From: Paramecium sonneborni
Taxonomy: Eukaryota > Ciliophora > Oligohymenophorea > Peniculida > Parameciidae
Reading direction: 5' to 3'
NCBI GenBank assembly: GCA_905182985.1
Contig: CAJJDN010000063.1
Location: 267,277-331,276, forward strand
Length of the DNA stretch: 64,000 bases
Shown here: piece by piece, positions 1 to 11,759 of the stretch
Layout of the letters: the number at the start of each line of letters is the position of its first letter
Numbering within the stretch: the first letter of the stretch is position 1
Notes under the pieces: model-generated
What the model was told of the DNA's origin: nothing
Seen by the model: only the letters and a program-made list of their open reading frames with translations
The model's database searches: none
Program-made: the position numbers and the translations under genes

Positions 1-3000
1 CCAAAGACAATAATGAATACAAATTAGCATGAATGTGCTAATGAGAATATATATTCTAAGAAATGTATAATTTAAGAGAGATTTGTAGAAAAGAATCGTG
101 AAATTTAATAGGATACATATTTATATTTAGTATTATGGTGTTTTAGTTAAGATTTTGGTAGTGGTATGGTTCCTATATAAGTTGGTTGGACAATGCATAA
201 ACTATTTGATGATGAGAAATTAATATCAGGAGGATATTTGTTACCAATTTATAATTCAATTTTTACATATGAACTTTAAAGATTACCTGAAATTTAAGAA
301 ATTAAGATAGGATTACGTATATGTCTACCTGGAGATGAAAATTTAGATTTAGACAATAAAATAATGAATCTAGCAGATTATAAAATTTAATAAATTCATT
401 CGAAATAATCAGAATTAATTGAATAAGAAAGATAAGCTATGTTCAAGGAATATAAAATTATTCAACTTCCTGAAGAATATATTGAAGTACGTACAAATGA
501 TATTAAATTATGGAAATCAGAACTTCCTCCTAATGTTTATAAACTAATTGAATATAATTTTATGAATGAAGAAGAAGCAGCCTTAAAATAATAAGAAATG
601 GAATTAGAAGAAAGAAGAATGAATAGATTAAATAGACCTGTAAGAAGAAGATTTATGGCTAAATAAGGTACCATAGCTAGAGGATCTTCTGAAAGAAAGA
701 AAACTTAATTAACATTTAAATAGAGATTAGCAATGAAAAAAGGAGCAGCTACTCCTGCTACTTCTAAATCTAAAACTTAAGAAAAAGAATAAACATCAAG
801 ACCATAAAGTAAAGCAGCAGATACTTCCAGAACAAAATTAGATGATTCTAAACCTTCTACTAAAATTTAAGAAAAAGAAAAAAGTGTAATCATTCCAAGT
901 AAACCACGAAAGTTGATGTTTAAATTAAGATCATTATCTTAAATTTATGTAGGAGGTATTACAACCTTGACTTTAAAGTTAGCTTTATTTTAAGGTATCA
1001 CTTTATTAGATGATGATGATAAAAATATGTGTGTTTTTAGTAAAGAGATAGAACCTGATGAAAAGGGAGATAATTATCTTAACTTTAATGAATCATTTAC
1101 ATTTGAATTAAATCTTACTGATTATTTTTAAGACTATGAAGAAAATGAAATCTTAAATACTTATTTATTTATTGCAATCTTTAAAGAAATAAATAACTTA
1201 TTTGGTTGGCATGCTATTTAAGCATTCGATACTTCTGATGAATAATTTAAAGTTAAAAGTGGTATTTATTATGAAAATTTATTTGGAAAACCAGGATAAG
1301 CTCCTCCCTTTAATTTTAATAAAGCAAAACGTTTAAACACATAAATAAATTTTATTATGATGTAAGATGATGATCGTGTTTTACAATTACCCACAATAGA
1401 TAATTATAAGCTAGATCAAAAATGTAAATTATTATATATTTATGAATATAGTGTTAACTGAAGAAGATAAAGAAAAAAGAAAGAAAATATATTCAGTTGC
1501 AAATCCAAAATGGAATACTTAAATACGTTTAGACATTTCTTCTTTTAGAAACTTTTAATCTAAGGATGATTTCATTATGAAAACCATAGTGATTGAAGGA
1601 GATAATATAATAATAGATGCAATTGACAGACAATGTATAAAATTTGATCAAGTAAAATTATTTGAAGGAACAGGAAAAGGTGAATTTATAGCTAATCATT
1701 TAATAATTTTAAGAATTGGTACTAGATATTTAATAGATACATTTACAACTACTTTTAAGAAATTAAATTATTTGTTTAGTTTCTTTATAAAATAATAAAT
1801 TGTTGGAGTTTGTTAATTTCCATTATTTTCAGCAGGAGGAGCATTAAATGTTGGATCATAAAAATTAATGGTTCATGATCTTGATGATAGTGGGAAAATA
1901 GGAAAAAGAACAACTAAAGAAATGTATTTATTCATTCAAGAGGAATCATTAAATTTAAAAGATATTGAAGAAACTCCTAAATATGCTTAATAAACAAAAG
2001 AATAAAAAATAGTTAATAAATAGGATTAGAGTAAATACTTAATAATTGAAATTGATTAACTTACAGATTACTTAAGTTAACAACCAATAGATTTTACAAT
2101 TTAAGTTTATAATGGAGAAGAACCAGCTATTGATTCAGATGGTGTTATTTGTGTATACACAAGCACAAATTCATATTAACCTAAACCAAATTTTTCAGTT
2201 CCTATTAATGAAGCTGTTTATTTTAAAATGGCTATAAATGCTATCATTGAAAAAAAACAAGGTTTAGATAATTATTAAGTTTTTATATCATTTTCAGATT
2301 TAGGATGGATTAGTTTTCAATTATTTCTAAATGGAGAATTAAACAGTTCTGATTTTGTTGGGAAATTATTTAGAGGAGAAGTACCTGCACCACCAGTAGA
2401 TTATACAAATATGAAGAAAATTAATACAAAAGTTTCTTATTTTGTTAAATATGATTTGAGATAAACTGAAGAATTTAGACGTAGTGTGATAGAAGAAAGT
2501 CGGTCTGGAGTTATTAGAAATGAATCATAGAAATTTACAAAAGCATTACCAAATGAATAGGTTGGTTTAATATCATCTAGAAGAATTATGAATTCAAATG
2601 AAAATTTAGATAAGTTATCTATAGTATTGATCAATGTGAATGGATTTGTAAATTAATAAAAGTTATAAGTAAAAGGAATATTATTAATGGATGGTAAGAC
2701 CTTACTGGATAAATATAATATGTCTTGCACCTTTAAAAGTGATAAAGTAGACAATTTTTAGAAAGTGGCTTTTTTTAATAATGTTCGTTTTACTTTTTCT
2801 GTAGACATCACTTCTTTATAAATGGAATCATATGTATTTCTTTCAGTTTTGGATGAAAAGGAGACTGTAATTGCTTGGTATGGTAAGAGATTGGTTTAAG
2901 CTGTTGGAAAATTGATTAGAGGATAACAATTTGAATATCTTTTTGCTCCTCCTCTGATGAGACCACCATTAGAGTTATCAAAAATAACAAATCTGTAATA

Positions 3001-3025
3001 ATCAATTCAATTTGAAGTGAAATGA
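1..3025 (+). CDS. Large C2-like/CCDC17-like protein, 5' end missing
   Basis: Open in frame 1 from the window edge with TAA/TAG as Gln; the start lies outside. A 28-nt intron at 1424-1451 (GTAAAT...TATAG) moves the frame, after which the reading runs to TGA at 3023-3025, giving about 998 residues. Near the start the motif GWTMHKLFDDEKLISGGY resembles the W-T-x-x-LFD...L-x-SG...P block of CCDC17-like ciliary proteins; this is recall, not a search. A basic, Ser/Lys/Gln-rich linker (about 600-880) leads into three beta-rich segments, each with a 'LFSFFI/FxFSVDITSL' type strand pattern, that look like C2-type sandwiches (about 900-1400, 1570-2400, 2600-2990). No catalytic motif was seen. Likely a structural or membrane/cilium-associated protein; the function is unknown. 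Confidence 0.6.
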
Positions 3026-3051
3026 ATATTATGATACATCACTATTAATTA

Positions 3052-4585
3052 ATGTTATTTTGGATTTTTTCATTTATATTAGCAACAGGGGTATATTTAA
3101 TAGTGAATCCTTTAATCACTATGTTCAAACTTAAGTTGTAATTTGGAAAGGCTGTATATTGTAAATATTTACCAATTTTTGGTATAATATAGGTTTATAG
3201 AAAATCATTCAAAATTACAGGTAATGTGCATCAATGGATTATTGACATTATAACTAAGCATCCAGATGTTAAATTTGTTGTTGCAAACTCAATCCATAAG
3301 CCAGTAATAGTTTTAATAGATTCTGAATATTACAAATATATATATTAGAATCATGATCTAGTGAGTAAACATGATTAAAGTGGAATTAAAGAGTATTTGT
3401 TTGATTATGATAATAAGTTTTTTACTTTAGGGTGGATTATTATTTACAGAAGGGTCAAAATGGTAATAACAAAGAAAATTGCTTGGAGATCATTTTCTAT
3501 TCTAAAAATTAAAATCACGGATTCCAATGATAAATTAAGTGATAAAAGAGAAAATTATTGAAATGCCTAAAGTTGAGAAAGTGTTTGAATTTATATGTTC
3601 TATAACAGGAGAAGTTGTTATAAGAAGTTTTTTTGGAGAAGAAGCAGAAGGTTGGAAAATTAATGGAAAAGAAGCTTAAATTGAATTAGGGGAAATTATT
3701 GTATAATTTGTCAAATTAAGAGTGAATAATTTTTTTGTCTATTTTAAATAAAAGGTTTTAGGAGTTAAATCTTGGTAATATAGTACAAAAAAAGAAAAAG
3801 AAGTTTTGGATAGAGTAATAAAATTTAAATAAGATATAAAAGAAGTTATTTTTAAAAGAAGAGATAAGATTAAATAATAGGGTCACAAATAAGAAGGAGG
3901 AGACTTTTTGGATTTATACTTAAAAATATTTATGGAATAAAATGTGTATAGTTCTGATAGAATTGAAACCGATGAAATAGTTTCTTAATTTATAACTCTT
4001 TTTTTTGCTGGTACAGATACCACTGGTGCTTTGGTTGCTAATTGTTTATTATATATTTCTGAAAATAAATAATATTTACATGAATTAAGAAATGAAGTTA
4101 AAAATGTAGTTGGAGATGGTGATATTACTGCAGATAATCTTAATTAATTAGTATTAATTGAGAGTTTCTTAAAAGAAGTTATGAGAGTTAGACCATCAGT
4201 AGTTTATCCAATAGCTAGAAAAGCTAAATAAAATATTTAGATTAAAGATCTTTAAATTTAAAAAGGAACTCTACTTCTTTTGGGAAATTTCTTGGCTAAT
4301 ATATGTCCATTAAATTATGATAACCCTCTTGAATTTAATCCAAAAAGATGGTTATAATAAAAACCAATTATATAGGATAATGGTTTTATAAATATTCCAT
4401 TTGCTGCTGGACCTAGAAATTGTATTGGATAACATATGGCAATGATTGAAGCTAAAATTATTATGGCTCACATTGTTAGAAATTATGATATTGTAAGAAA
4501 TTCTTAGATACCAAAAGTTTTATGGCCATCAAGAGGAGCATAAACATTCATACCAGAAAATAGTGTTCATCTTTTAAAAGTATGA
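3052..4585 (+). CDS. Cytochrome P450 monooxygenase
   Basis: Haem-thiolate monooxygenase, expected on the ER membrane with its catalytic domain in the cytosol. The N-terminus is a hydrophobic anchor (MLFWIFSFILATGVYLIV). In order there follow the I-helix oxygen-binding motif FFAGTDTTG, the K-helix ExxR (EVMR), the FNPKRW 'PERF' region and the haem-ligand loop FAAGPRNCIG with the cysteine ligand, ending in TGA. Length about 500 residues, normal for the family. The first part is in frame 1 and the rest in frame 2. A 25-nt intron at 3393-3417 (GTATTT...ATAAG) restores the frame and gives the usual LLFTEGSKW segment; it ends in AAG rather than TAG, so a one-base sequence error is the alternative. 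ATGs at 3022 and 3031 are in the same frame, but 3052 starts the anchor directly and leaves a 26-bp spacer after the previous stop. Substrate cannot be told from the sequence. Confidence 0.9.
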
Positions 4586-4921
4586 AAATATACAATAAAA
4601 TATTAAATAAACATTTTTTTTTATTTTTTTAAACTTGATCCAAAATATTTAGAATATTCTTCTCTACTAATTTACAAATAATCTTGAATTTCATTCCTTA
4701 TATTAGATTTATAAAGAATCTACAAAACTAGATTATTATATAAATATAATGAGTCTAATTATTTATAATAAAACAATTTCAGTTTATTCGCATTTTATAT
4801 AAATTTAAAAGACAATATTAAAGCTAATAAATATATATGATGTTTGAATTTAGTTTTAAAGAAGTTGAAATAATAAAATTCAATATATAAAAAGACATAA
4901 ATGAAGTTTTAAATCAAGACA
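4586..4921. other. AT-rich convergent intergenic spacer
   Basis: Lies between the stops of the P450 gene (plus) and the zinc-finger gene (minus). Very AT-rich with T and A runs near 4612-4632. I see no open coding frame or RNA gene. Confidence 0.5.
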
Positions 4922-5308
4922 TCAAATAAATTAAGAGAATCCACATTGACTACATTTTTATTAATAAAAGTAATTCTAGCATTAACAAATCGAACATTTC
5001 TTCAAAAAAGAAAAAGACTTATTCAAACTTTCACTTTTTTTAGATAAATCCTCAAGGAACAATGCTTATGAAAAAACAACATCTTCATCATCATTGCTTT
5101 CTACTGAGCTATGACTGCTCCCTCCTAAATCTTATTCTTAAAGCTTTATTGTTTAAAATATTTATAGTCCTTAATCAATTTTATTTGGAATAAATCTTGT
5201 TCCAGGTGCATCTCTTGTGCATTATTAACATCTATTACAAATTTTTCGAAATGAATAATTTAAGTTTCTGCATTCAGCACAAATCCAATCACAAGGTTTG
5301 TTTTACAT
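4922..5308 (-). CDS. Small protein with RanBP2-type zinc fingers
   Basis: Single exon, 128 residues, TGA at 4922-4924. It opens with MQNKPCDWICAEC and continues RNLNYSFRKICNRC: the W-x-C-x2-C...N-x-N...C-x2-C pattern of RanBP2-type zinc fingers, which bind ubiquitin or single-stranded RNA. A Ser/Asp/Glu-rich middle follows (GGSSHSSVESNDDED). A second, looser finger sits at the C-terminus (CSICQCQNYF...KCSQCGF). The start was chosen because the first cysteine pair follows it directly and because the frame upstream is not continued. Ubiquitin or RNA binding is inferred from the family; partners are unknown. Confidence 0.7.
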
Positions 5309-5850
5309 TTTTAATTATTTGCTAATTTTTTTATTTTATTATTCATCTTCTTTTCCTATAAATCAATTATATAATATTGCAAAAATTAATGAAAAAACCG
5401 ACGTTTGATTCAATTAATAACATTCTTAGTCTTAACGTATTTTTTACTCATAATGTATACTGAGCTATTAGACTCAATTCAATCCATACCATATATCATC
5501 TGTTTTTCTTATCTAAACTATAAAAATACTAGTCAAAATTAAAGTCATAATCCAACCTTTAAATATAATTTTTTATCATTTTTTCATTCAAATCTTCATT
5601 TATAGGAATGTAAAATTATCAATTTTATTGAACCTTTATTGTTCAATAAACTATTTGAGTATAAACAAAATTTAGATTTCTTAATTTAATTTAATTTCAA
5701 TTTTTTTATTTTTTATCATTAATAGATGCTCTATTTTTTATTAAATAAAATAAATTTAATTTTAGAAATAATCTTTTTTCTTTTATGAAGAGTATTATTT
5801 TTAATTTTAATATATATATATATATTTTATTTTTACATGAATATTAAAAA
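5309..5850. other. AT-rich intergenic region with TA dinucleotide run
   Basis: About 540 bp between two minus-strand genes, so it holds the promoter of the zinc-finger gene and the 3' end of the tubby-like gene. A short alternating TA run lies at about 5811-5825. No convincing coding frame was found on either strand. Confidence 0.4.
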
Positions 5851-6681
5851 TCAAGAAATAATTTATATGATAGAAATACTAATCTAAAAAGCTTACAAAT
5901 GATTTATTGGTGAAGTATATAGTACTTCATAAGAATTCTCATCTATTTTTTGTAATTTTATCAAGAATTATTCTGATGTTATTTCTTTTTTGTAAAGTAC
6001 AGACCATAAATTTTATTTTTAAAATTTAAAGATGTTGTAAAATTCAAAGAATTAATTATTTTACTAAATGATTTCCTTATTTTTCTTAAAATAAATAGGA
6101 GAATAAGAATAAATTTAATTATTTTATAAATTTATTTTTGGAATATGACACTAATATATAAATATGTTATTACTTTTAACTCATTTTATTTACAAATGCT
6201 TCCTAAATATTTTCGGTAAAATGATTAATTAGTACATTTTTTTGGACTCATTCCACCATCCTAAAAAACATAAAGCTTTCCACTATCAAAAACTTTAATT
6301 TTCCCAACTAAAGCTTTACTCTCCGAATTTATAATATATTTCTATTTTAATAATCCTACTTTTGAAGCTTCCATTAACATAAGGTCAAAAATATAGAATT
6401 AGAAGGAATTGTCAATCTTTCTAATTTAAGCAGGCATTATTCTATAAATATAATTCTATATTAAACTTCTTTGACAATATAGGCTATTAAATAAATTCAA
6501 TTTTATTGAAGGGAATCCTAATAGATTATATAGAGATTATCTCATTTTAGTCTTAAAATTCATTTTCAGTATTGATTCCTTGAAATCTATCATATAAACT
6601 TTGACTTTAATCAACACTGTTTAATGAAACATCAACTATTTAGCTAAGTTGACGAAAATCATTCGAATTTTAAGATATCAT
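5851..6681 (-). CDS. Tubby-like protein (divergent)
   Basis: Tubby-family proteins bind phosphoinositides through a C-terminal beta barrel and often carry cargo to cilia. Two short introns, of 25 nt and 23 nt (GTAATAACAT...TTAG), join three frames into about 260 residues. The middle exon reads IRKIDNSFQFYI, then LVGKIKVFDSGKLYVFQDG and MSPKK, like the first strands of the tubby barrel (VGKLRSNFLGT...YDNG.NP.K). The C-terminus contains YTSPINHLQAFQISIS, matching the family's conserved LQAF-I-x-L ending. The usual GRV...SVKNFQ strand is poorly conserved, so the barrel is divergent. The start at MISQNSND leaves 77 bp to the upstream stop; an in-frame ATG at 6762 overlaps that stop and is less likely. 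It could be a decayed copy. Confidence 0.5.
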
Positions 6682-6758
6682 AAGATAAAAAAATTATTAA
6701 TTAGAAAATGACAATTAATTTTAGGTTAACTGCAACCCAAATTTAAAAAATTTTTGTT

Positions 6759-8146
6759 TCATTATTTAAAATACAATTATATGTGATTTAAAGTTCTTTT
6801 GAATATGATTTGATCATATCTAATTAGTATTTAATATAATTGATTTTAATAATAAATAAAATAAAGAAAAATATATGAGAACTTTGAAAATTTGATCAAT
6901 ATTGGTAATATAGTCTCTAACTATTTTATTTGGATGGCTATTTTTTCTTTTGGTTTTCTGGAGATAAGACTTGCTTTTAATAAATGTCCTTTTTAAGTAG
7001 GAAGCTATGTTACTTTTTAAGGTTTTGGCAAAAGTAATTATTTTGACAAATGCTCATATGCTGCTTTTTATGATGGAACTTACAAACTGTTTTTGAATTA
7101 TGTTGTATTAATTAATTTTGCTTTTTATATGTAATTTTCTATATCTTTTTCTAGACTCTTATCCAAAACAAACCAATTAAACACTCTAATATTTTCATGT
7201 CTAATAAATTAATATCTTAAATTATGAAACAATTTCATTTTTTCTGTCACAAATTTCATTTAAGTATACAATTCATAAAAACTAATTGCTTACTAATATT
7301 AATAATAAATAACCATCTTTAACGCTAAATTAAGAATAAAATTCAATTTATTCCTCAACTTCTTTTTTAAAAAACAAATACTCATTAATACAATCTTTAT
7401 AGATTAGAATTGCTATATCTTTCACAATATTCTATTAGATAAATTAATAAATCATACAGTTATTATTAATTATTTAGGGATAATTTTTTATATAAATGGA
7501 ATCATAGCCAATTTAAAATTGAGTAAATTTAATAATTTGAATAACCATAAATACTAAACTCTTCTATTATTAAACTCATCCTAATATGGATATTACATTC
7601 TTTAAGAAGAGTAATAAATATCAGAATTATTAGCTGCTCTTTATAGATAAGAATAATAAAGTTTTGTTAATTCTGTATCAACATCATCCAATTATGAAGT
7701 ATACTATATAATAAATTTGATATATACTTCTGATGAATTCAAATAACAAATAGTTTTTTATTATTATTAAGTCTAGAGGGATACAGTATGATTAACTTAA
7801 TAAGTATGGATATGTCTTTGATCTTAAATTTTCCCAAAAATTATCTTTTTTAACATATATTTAGTACCTTTCCTTGCTGAAAGCATTAGGTTACTTAATC
7901 AAAATCATCAATTTAACCTGCAATGATCATCATGTGAATAGTGTATAAGACTTTTAATTCTTCAAGTATGGAGGTTGTTGATCTATTGAAAAGTTGCTTT
8001 CTTTTTTTTTCACTTTAAATAATTGCTTTAATGTCTTCTAACTACACAATTTGTGAATTAGTATCATATATTGTAGAGTATTCTACTTAAACTTCAGAAA
8101 TTATTTCTTCCTTCTTACTTTTGAAAATTGACTTAAATATTTTCAT
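6759..8146 (-). CDS. Hypothetical alpha-helical protein, ANTH-like
   Basis: Starts MKIFKSIFKSKKEE and ends QLYFKQ before TGA at 6759-6761. Three introns are needed: 23 nt (GTACTAAATA...AAAAAG), 26 nt (GTATGATTTA...AATAG) and about 31 nt (GTTAAAGATG...TTAG). The product, about 435 residues, is almost wholly helical. The segment IVKDIAILIYKDCINEYLFF followed by KKEVEEQIEFYSQF and YELYTQMKFVTEKM has the spacing of the later helices of an ANTH domain (AP180/CALM type, clathrin adaptor, PIP2 binding). That match is by eye and weak. A basic Gln/Lys/Pro-rich tail follows. Adapter function is inference only; a plain hypothetical protein is the fallback. Confidence 0.45.
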
Positions 8147-8375
8147 TATTTATTTATTTGTTATTTCGAAATAGTTATTATTTATTATAAATAATATTCT
8201 TTTTTTGATTCTTAAATTTTCTATATAATAGTATAAAAAATAGACAATTTAAGTAAGAATATTTTCATACAAAGATAGAAGATTAAGCATATAATTAATA
8301 GAGAATATGAAAATCATAGATATTGTTGCAATTTTGCATAGCATAAACAATCAAAGTGATTTTTTACTAATAAAA

Positions 8376-9427
8376 TCACCAATCTTTAAATGGATCATTA
8401 TTTTATTTGATTGGATCTGGCAATTCTGTACTATCTGGATAAACAGCAAAATTAGATGTATCGTCATCAGATCTAATAATAAATATAAAAATTACCTTAT
8501 TGATGGCAAGTATTTAGCTCTAATTTATTTTTTAATCAATTAATCCCAATTTAATGTTTAATACCATTTATGTTATTTAATATCATTAGCTCCATTTTTT
8601 AGATTTCCTAATCTTTTAGAAACGTCTGAAACTAAAAGATTTTTAATTAAATCTTTAGCATCATTATCAAAATTTTTAGGAAACTTCACTTTTCCTTTGA
8701 GAATTTTTTGATAAATTGCCATAGGATCTTCATCATTAAAAGGATCAATTCCTAATGATCAATAATATTTAATTACCAGCTAACATTTCATAAATAATAA
8801 TTCCCAAACACCACCAATCAACTGGTCTACCATGTCCTTTATTCAAAAGAATTTCAGGAGCAAGATATTCAGGTGTTCCACATAAAGTATAAGTATGATC
8901 TTCAACTACTTTTGCAAATCCAAAATCTGTCAATTTTAAATAACCATTTTATTAGACAAGTAAATTTTCTGGTTTTAGATCTCTATATACAATTGTCTTT
9001 GAATGTAAATACTCAAACATTAATACAATTTAAGCTGAATAAAATCTAAATAATATTATATAATTTACTATGCTTCATCATCTTCTATTGTACCTGCATT
9101 TCTTAAATAAGTGAACAACTCTCCACCTTGAATATACTCTAGAACAAAATATAAATATCTTTCATCTTAAGTGTAGCCTAATAATTCAATCTAAATAATG
9201 AATTATAGAAATACAATAAAAGGATGTTAAATTTAATTAAGTATTTTGAATTCAGAACTAATATGATCAACTTATTTTAATCTAAGAATTTCACATTTCT
9301 TTAACATCTTAAGAGCAACAGGTTTTTAATTTGATTTCTATTTTGCTAATCTTACCCTACCAAACGAACCAGTACCAAGAGTTTAGAGTATTTCAAAGTC
9401 TTAGAGTTTCACTTACTTATTCTGCAT
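8376..9427 (-). CDS. AGC protein kinase, PKA catalytic subunit-like
   Basis: Ser/Thr kinase of the cAMP-dependent type. Seen in order: Gly loop [12 protein letters not shown]-lysine VALKM, hinge [15 protein letters not shown], catalytic loop [11 protein letters not shown] in LTDFGFAKV, activation segment [12 protein letters not shown], then [13 protein letters not shown] and SKRLGN. The C-terminal tail [10 protein letters not shown]...DPFKDW resembles the PKA tail, though it ends in DW rather than the FxxF hydrophobic pair. Four introns of 24, 23, 25 and 23 nt, all GTA...TAG, are required. Length about 320 residues, slightly shorter than mammalian PKA-C. The start follows the stop-free frame and sits 25 bp from the divergent Q-rich gene. 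No regulatory domain is fused, so a free catalytic subunit is the best reading. Confidence 0.9.
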
Positions 9428-9452
9428 TTACTTTAATAATTAAAAATAAATA
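9428..9452. promoter_or_regulatory. 25-bp divergent promoter spacer
   Basis: Only 25 bp separate the start codon of the PKA-like gene (minus) from that of the Q-rich gene (plus). Both promoters must lie here or overlap the coding ends. The segment is pure A/T apart from one C. Functional elements are inferred from position only. Confidence 0.4.
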
Positions 9453-10507
9453 ATGTCATTAGGAAAGAGATAATTATCAGGTTCAAAGTTAAAATTTGAT
9501 GCTGATTATTATAAAAATGTACCAGACCAACTATAAAAAAAAAGACCTGGTTCAGGTTAACCATAATCAACTATTACTTCTCCATTACCTCCTAGAAAAC
9601 CAGTTTATTCTGGGAAGTTAAGAAATATTATACCCACTTCAGAAAATGTTAATTAATAACAACGCATAATTAAAACCAGCAATAGTTAATAAAAATAATA
9701 ATTAAATCCATCAGTTAGTCAATCTTAATTACCAGGAGTAGTATGAAAATTTATTATTTATTTTATAGGTGAACTCACTTAAAATTAATAAGCCTCCATT
9801 GTAATTAGATAGAAAACTTATTTTACCTAAATAGAATACATCATCATAAATTTCAATTAAAAGTTCCTAAGTTTCTAATCAAATATCAACTGGAGAAAAA
9901 AAAATTATTTAAAAATTAATTGAAAAACCAGGCACTTTAACTAGTCCAGGATTAAATGATAAATAATTTACATGGAATAATTAAATTGAACTTATAGTAA
10001 CTTAATCAGATTTTGAAAATGTAAATATTTTAATATAGCAAGAAAAGAAGGCAAATATCGCATGAGAAATTAAAATAAATACCAAACAAACATTTTTAAT
10101 AATAATAAACTATTGATTAAAAAAAACCTACTTAACCCATAATCTAATAAACATAATAATCTCATATTGTAGTTCCATAACATAGATAATTTATTTAACC
10201 ATAATAAATTTAAAAGAAATAAGATTTAAATCTTAAATAATTAAAAAATAGTTAATCTTAAACATAGTTATAAACAAGCTAACCTAAATGTTTTATTGAT
10301 TTTACAATGACTTCTGGAAAAAATGATCTGTAATAAATCTTTTAATCAATGAAAATGGAATTAAAAGAAGCGTCATCATATGGTGAATAACATCCAAATT
10401 TAAATATGAGTGGTAAAAATAAAATAATTATTATTCCTATAGAAATTTAAGAACAATCTGATGATGCCAATTCATCATTAGCTTAAAGTACTTTATATTA
10501 AAAGTGA
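9453..10507 (+). CDS. Low-complexity Gln/Ser-rich hypothetical protein
   Basis: Begins MSLGKRQLSGSKLKFDADYY and runs to TGA at 10505-10507 with two introns: 31 nt at 9738-9768 (TATAG end) and 22 nt at 10021-10042 (AGCAAG end). If the second were spliced at the earlier TAG the frame would hit TGA after nine codons, so either the AAG end is used or the protein stops near 10063. The sequence is disordered: Ser/Pro/Lys-rich, then long runs with many Gln (mostly TAA codons), then a more structured end with FTMTSGKNDLQQIFQSM. No known domain was recognised. It shares a 25-bp spacer with the PKA-like kinase. Confidence 0.55.
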
Positions 10508-10649
10508 CTATAAAATCACAATAAAATTGAGTTTATATTTCAAAATTTAAATGTCTTTTAAATTGGTTTAATTTATTCATTGTATATAATATCAATTATC
10601 CATATTATGTTTATAAATGTTATAATAAAAATCAACCAAATAATTATAA

Positions 10650-11758
10650 CTTAAACATAATAATTATTATTATTCATAATTAGATTTACATGACTGATTA
10701 ATCTTCATATTATGATAGTATTGATGAAGGCTAGTATGAGGCTAAAATAGGAGAGAAATTGAAAAACAATTAATATTAAATTATTAAATGGTTAGGAGAT
10801 GGAACATTCTCTAAAGTTTGGTTAGTAAAAGACTTAATAAATTAAAATCATTATGCTCTCAAAATTTAAAGTTCAGAATATTCTGATGCAGCCATAGAAG
10901 AAATAGATATTTTAAAGTATTATTGTATTTTAATAAAGAATTTTGAATTAAAATGAAAATTCACCTAAATGGCTTAACATTTAATAAAACATAATTGGGA
11001 TTTAATAATAAACACATTGTGTAAAAATGATTGATTCTTTTGTTCATATAGTTGATGAATCATTACATCATTGTGTTGTAATGGAAATTTTGGGACCTAC
11101 TCTATTAGATTTAATTAGATTTTATGAAAAGAAAGTATTAAATTAAACTATGATTAGAATTCTAGTATTAGTATTTAATTAGGGAAAGAGATAACAAAAT
11201 AGATATTAATTGGATTGATATATGCTCATGATGTTTGTTAAATTATACATACTGACATAAAACCAGAAAATATTATGATCGAATTGAATGAACAGTAATT
11301 AAAGTAGTTAATTAATGAAGATGAAACAGATGAAAAGAAAAAAAAGTAATAAGAGAAAATATTTAGAGGGTTAAATGTAATAGCATAAATATTGGGGATA
11401 CTTTTGTCTGGAAAGAAAATGTAATAATTAATGTAAACACTGACCTTAAATTTAAATTAGTCGATTTTGGAAATGCTTGTTAAACTAATTAATAATTTGA
11501 AGAAATTTAAACTAAAGAATATAAATCTCCTGAATCTATTATTTAAGCAACTTATTAAACAAATACAGATATTTGGTCATTGGCATGTGTTGTTTTTGAA
11601 ATCTTGACTAATAATTACTTATTTAAACCTGAAGGAGATACTGAAGAAGATGAAATGGATGATTTATTAGCTATGATGATAGAATTGATTGGATCACCAA
11701 AATAAAGCTTTTTAAGTAAAGGTAAAAGAAGTTCTTTGTATTTCGAATATAATGGAGA
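10650..11758. repeat. 1,109-bp duplicated contig end, first copy
   Basis: Same as 11760-12868 at a fixed offset of 1,110 bases, up to the single N at 11759. This looks like the overlap of two contigs that were abutted instead of merged. Confidence 0.85.
10690..11758 (+). CDS. SRPK-type kinase, truncated duplicate copy
   Basis: Same sequence as the first 1,069 bases of the kinase gene at 11800, cut off at the N. It ends inside the C-terminal lobe (after FEYNGE) and lacks the last exon. Most likely an assembly duplicate of the complete gene rather than a second gene; counting it would inflate the kinase number. Confidence 0.5.
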
Positions 11759-11759
11759 N

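Noticed and set aside
3022..3051. ATG at 3022 overlapping the previous gene's stop as P450 start
   Set aside because: It would overlap the upstream coding sequence and put polar residues before the membrane anchor. The ATG at 3052 begins the anchor directly.
5811..5825. Short TA run as telomere or centromere element
   Set aside because: Only about 15 bp of alternating TA. It lacks the G-rich telomere repeat of this group and is ordinary in such A/T-rich spacers.
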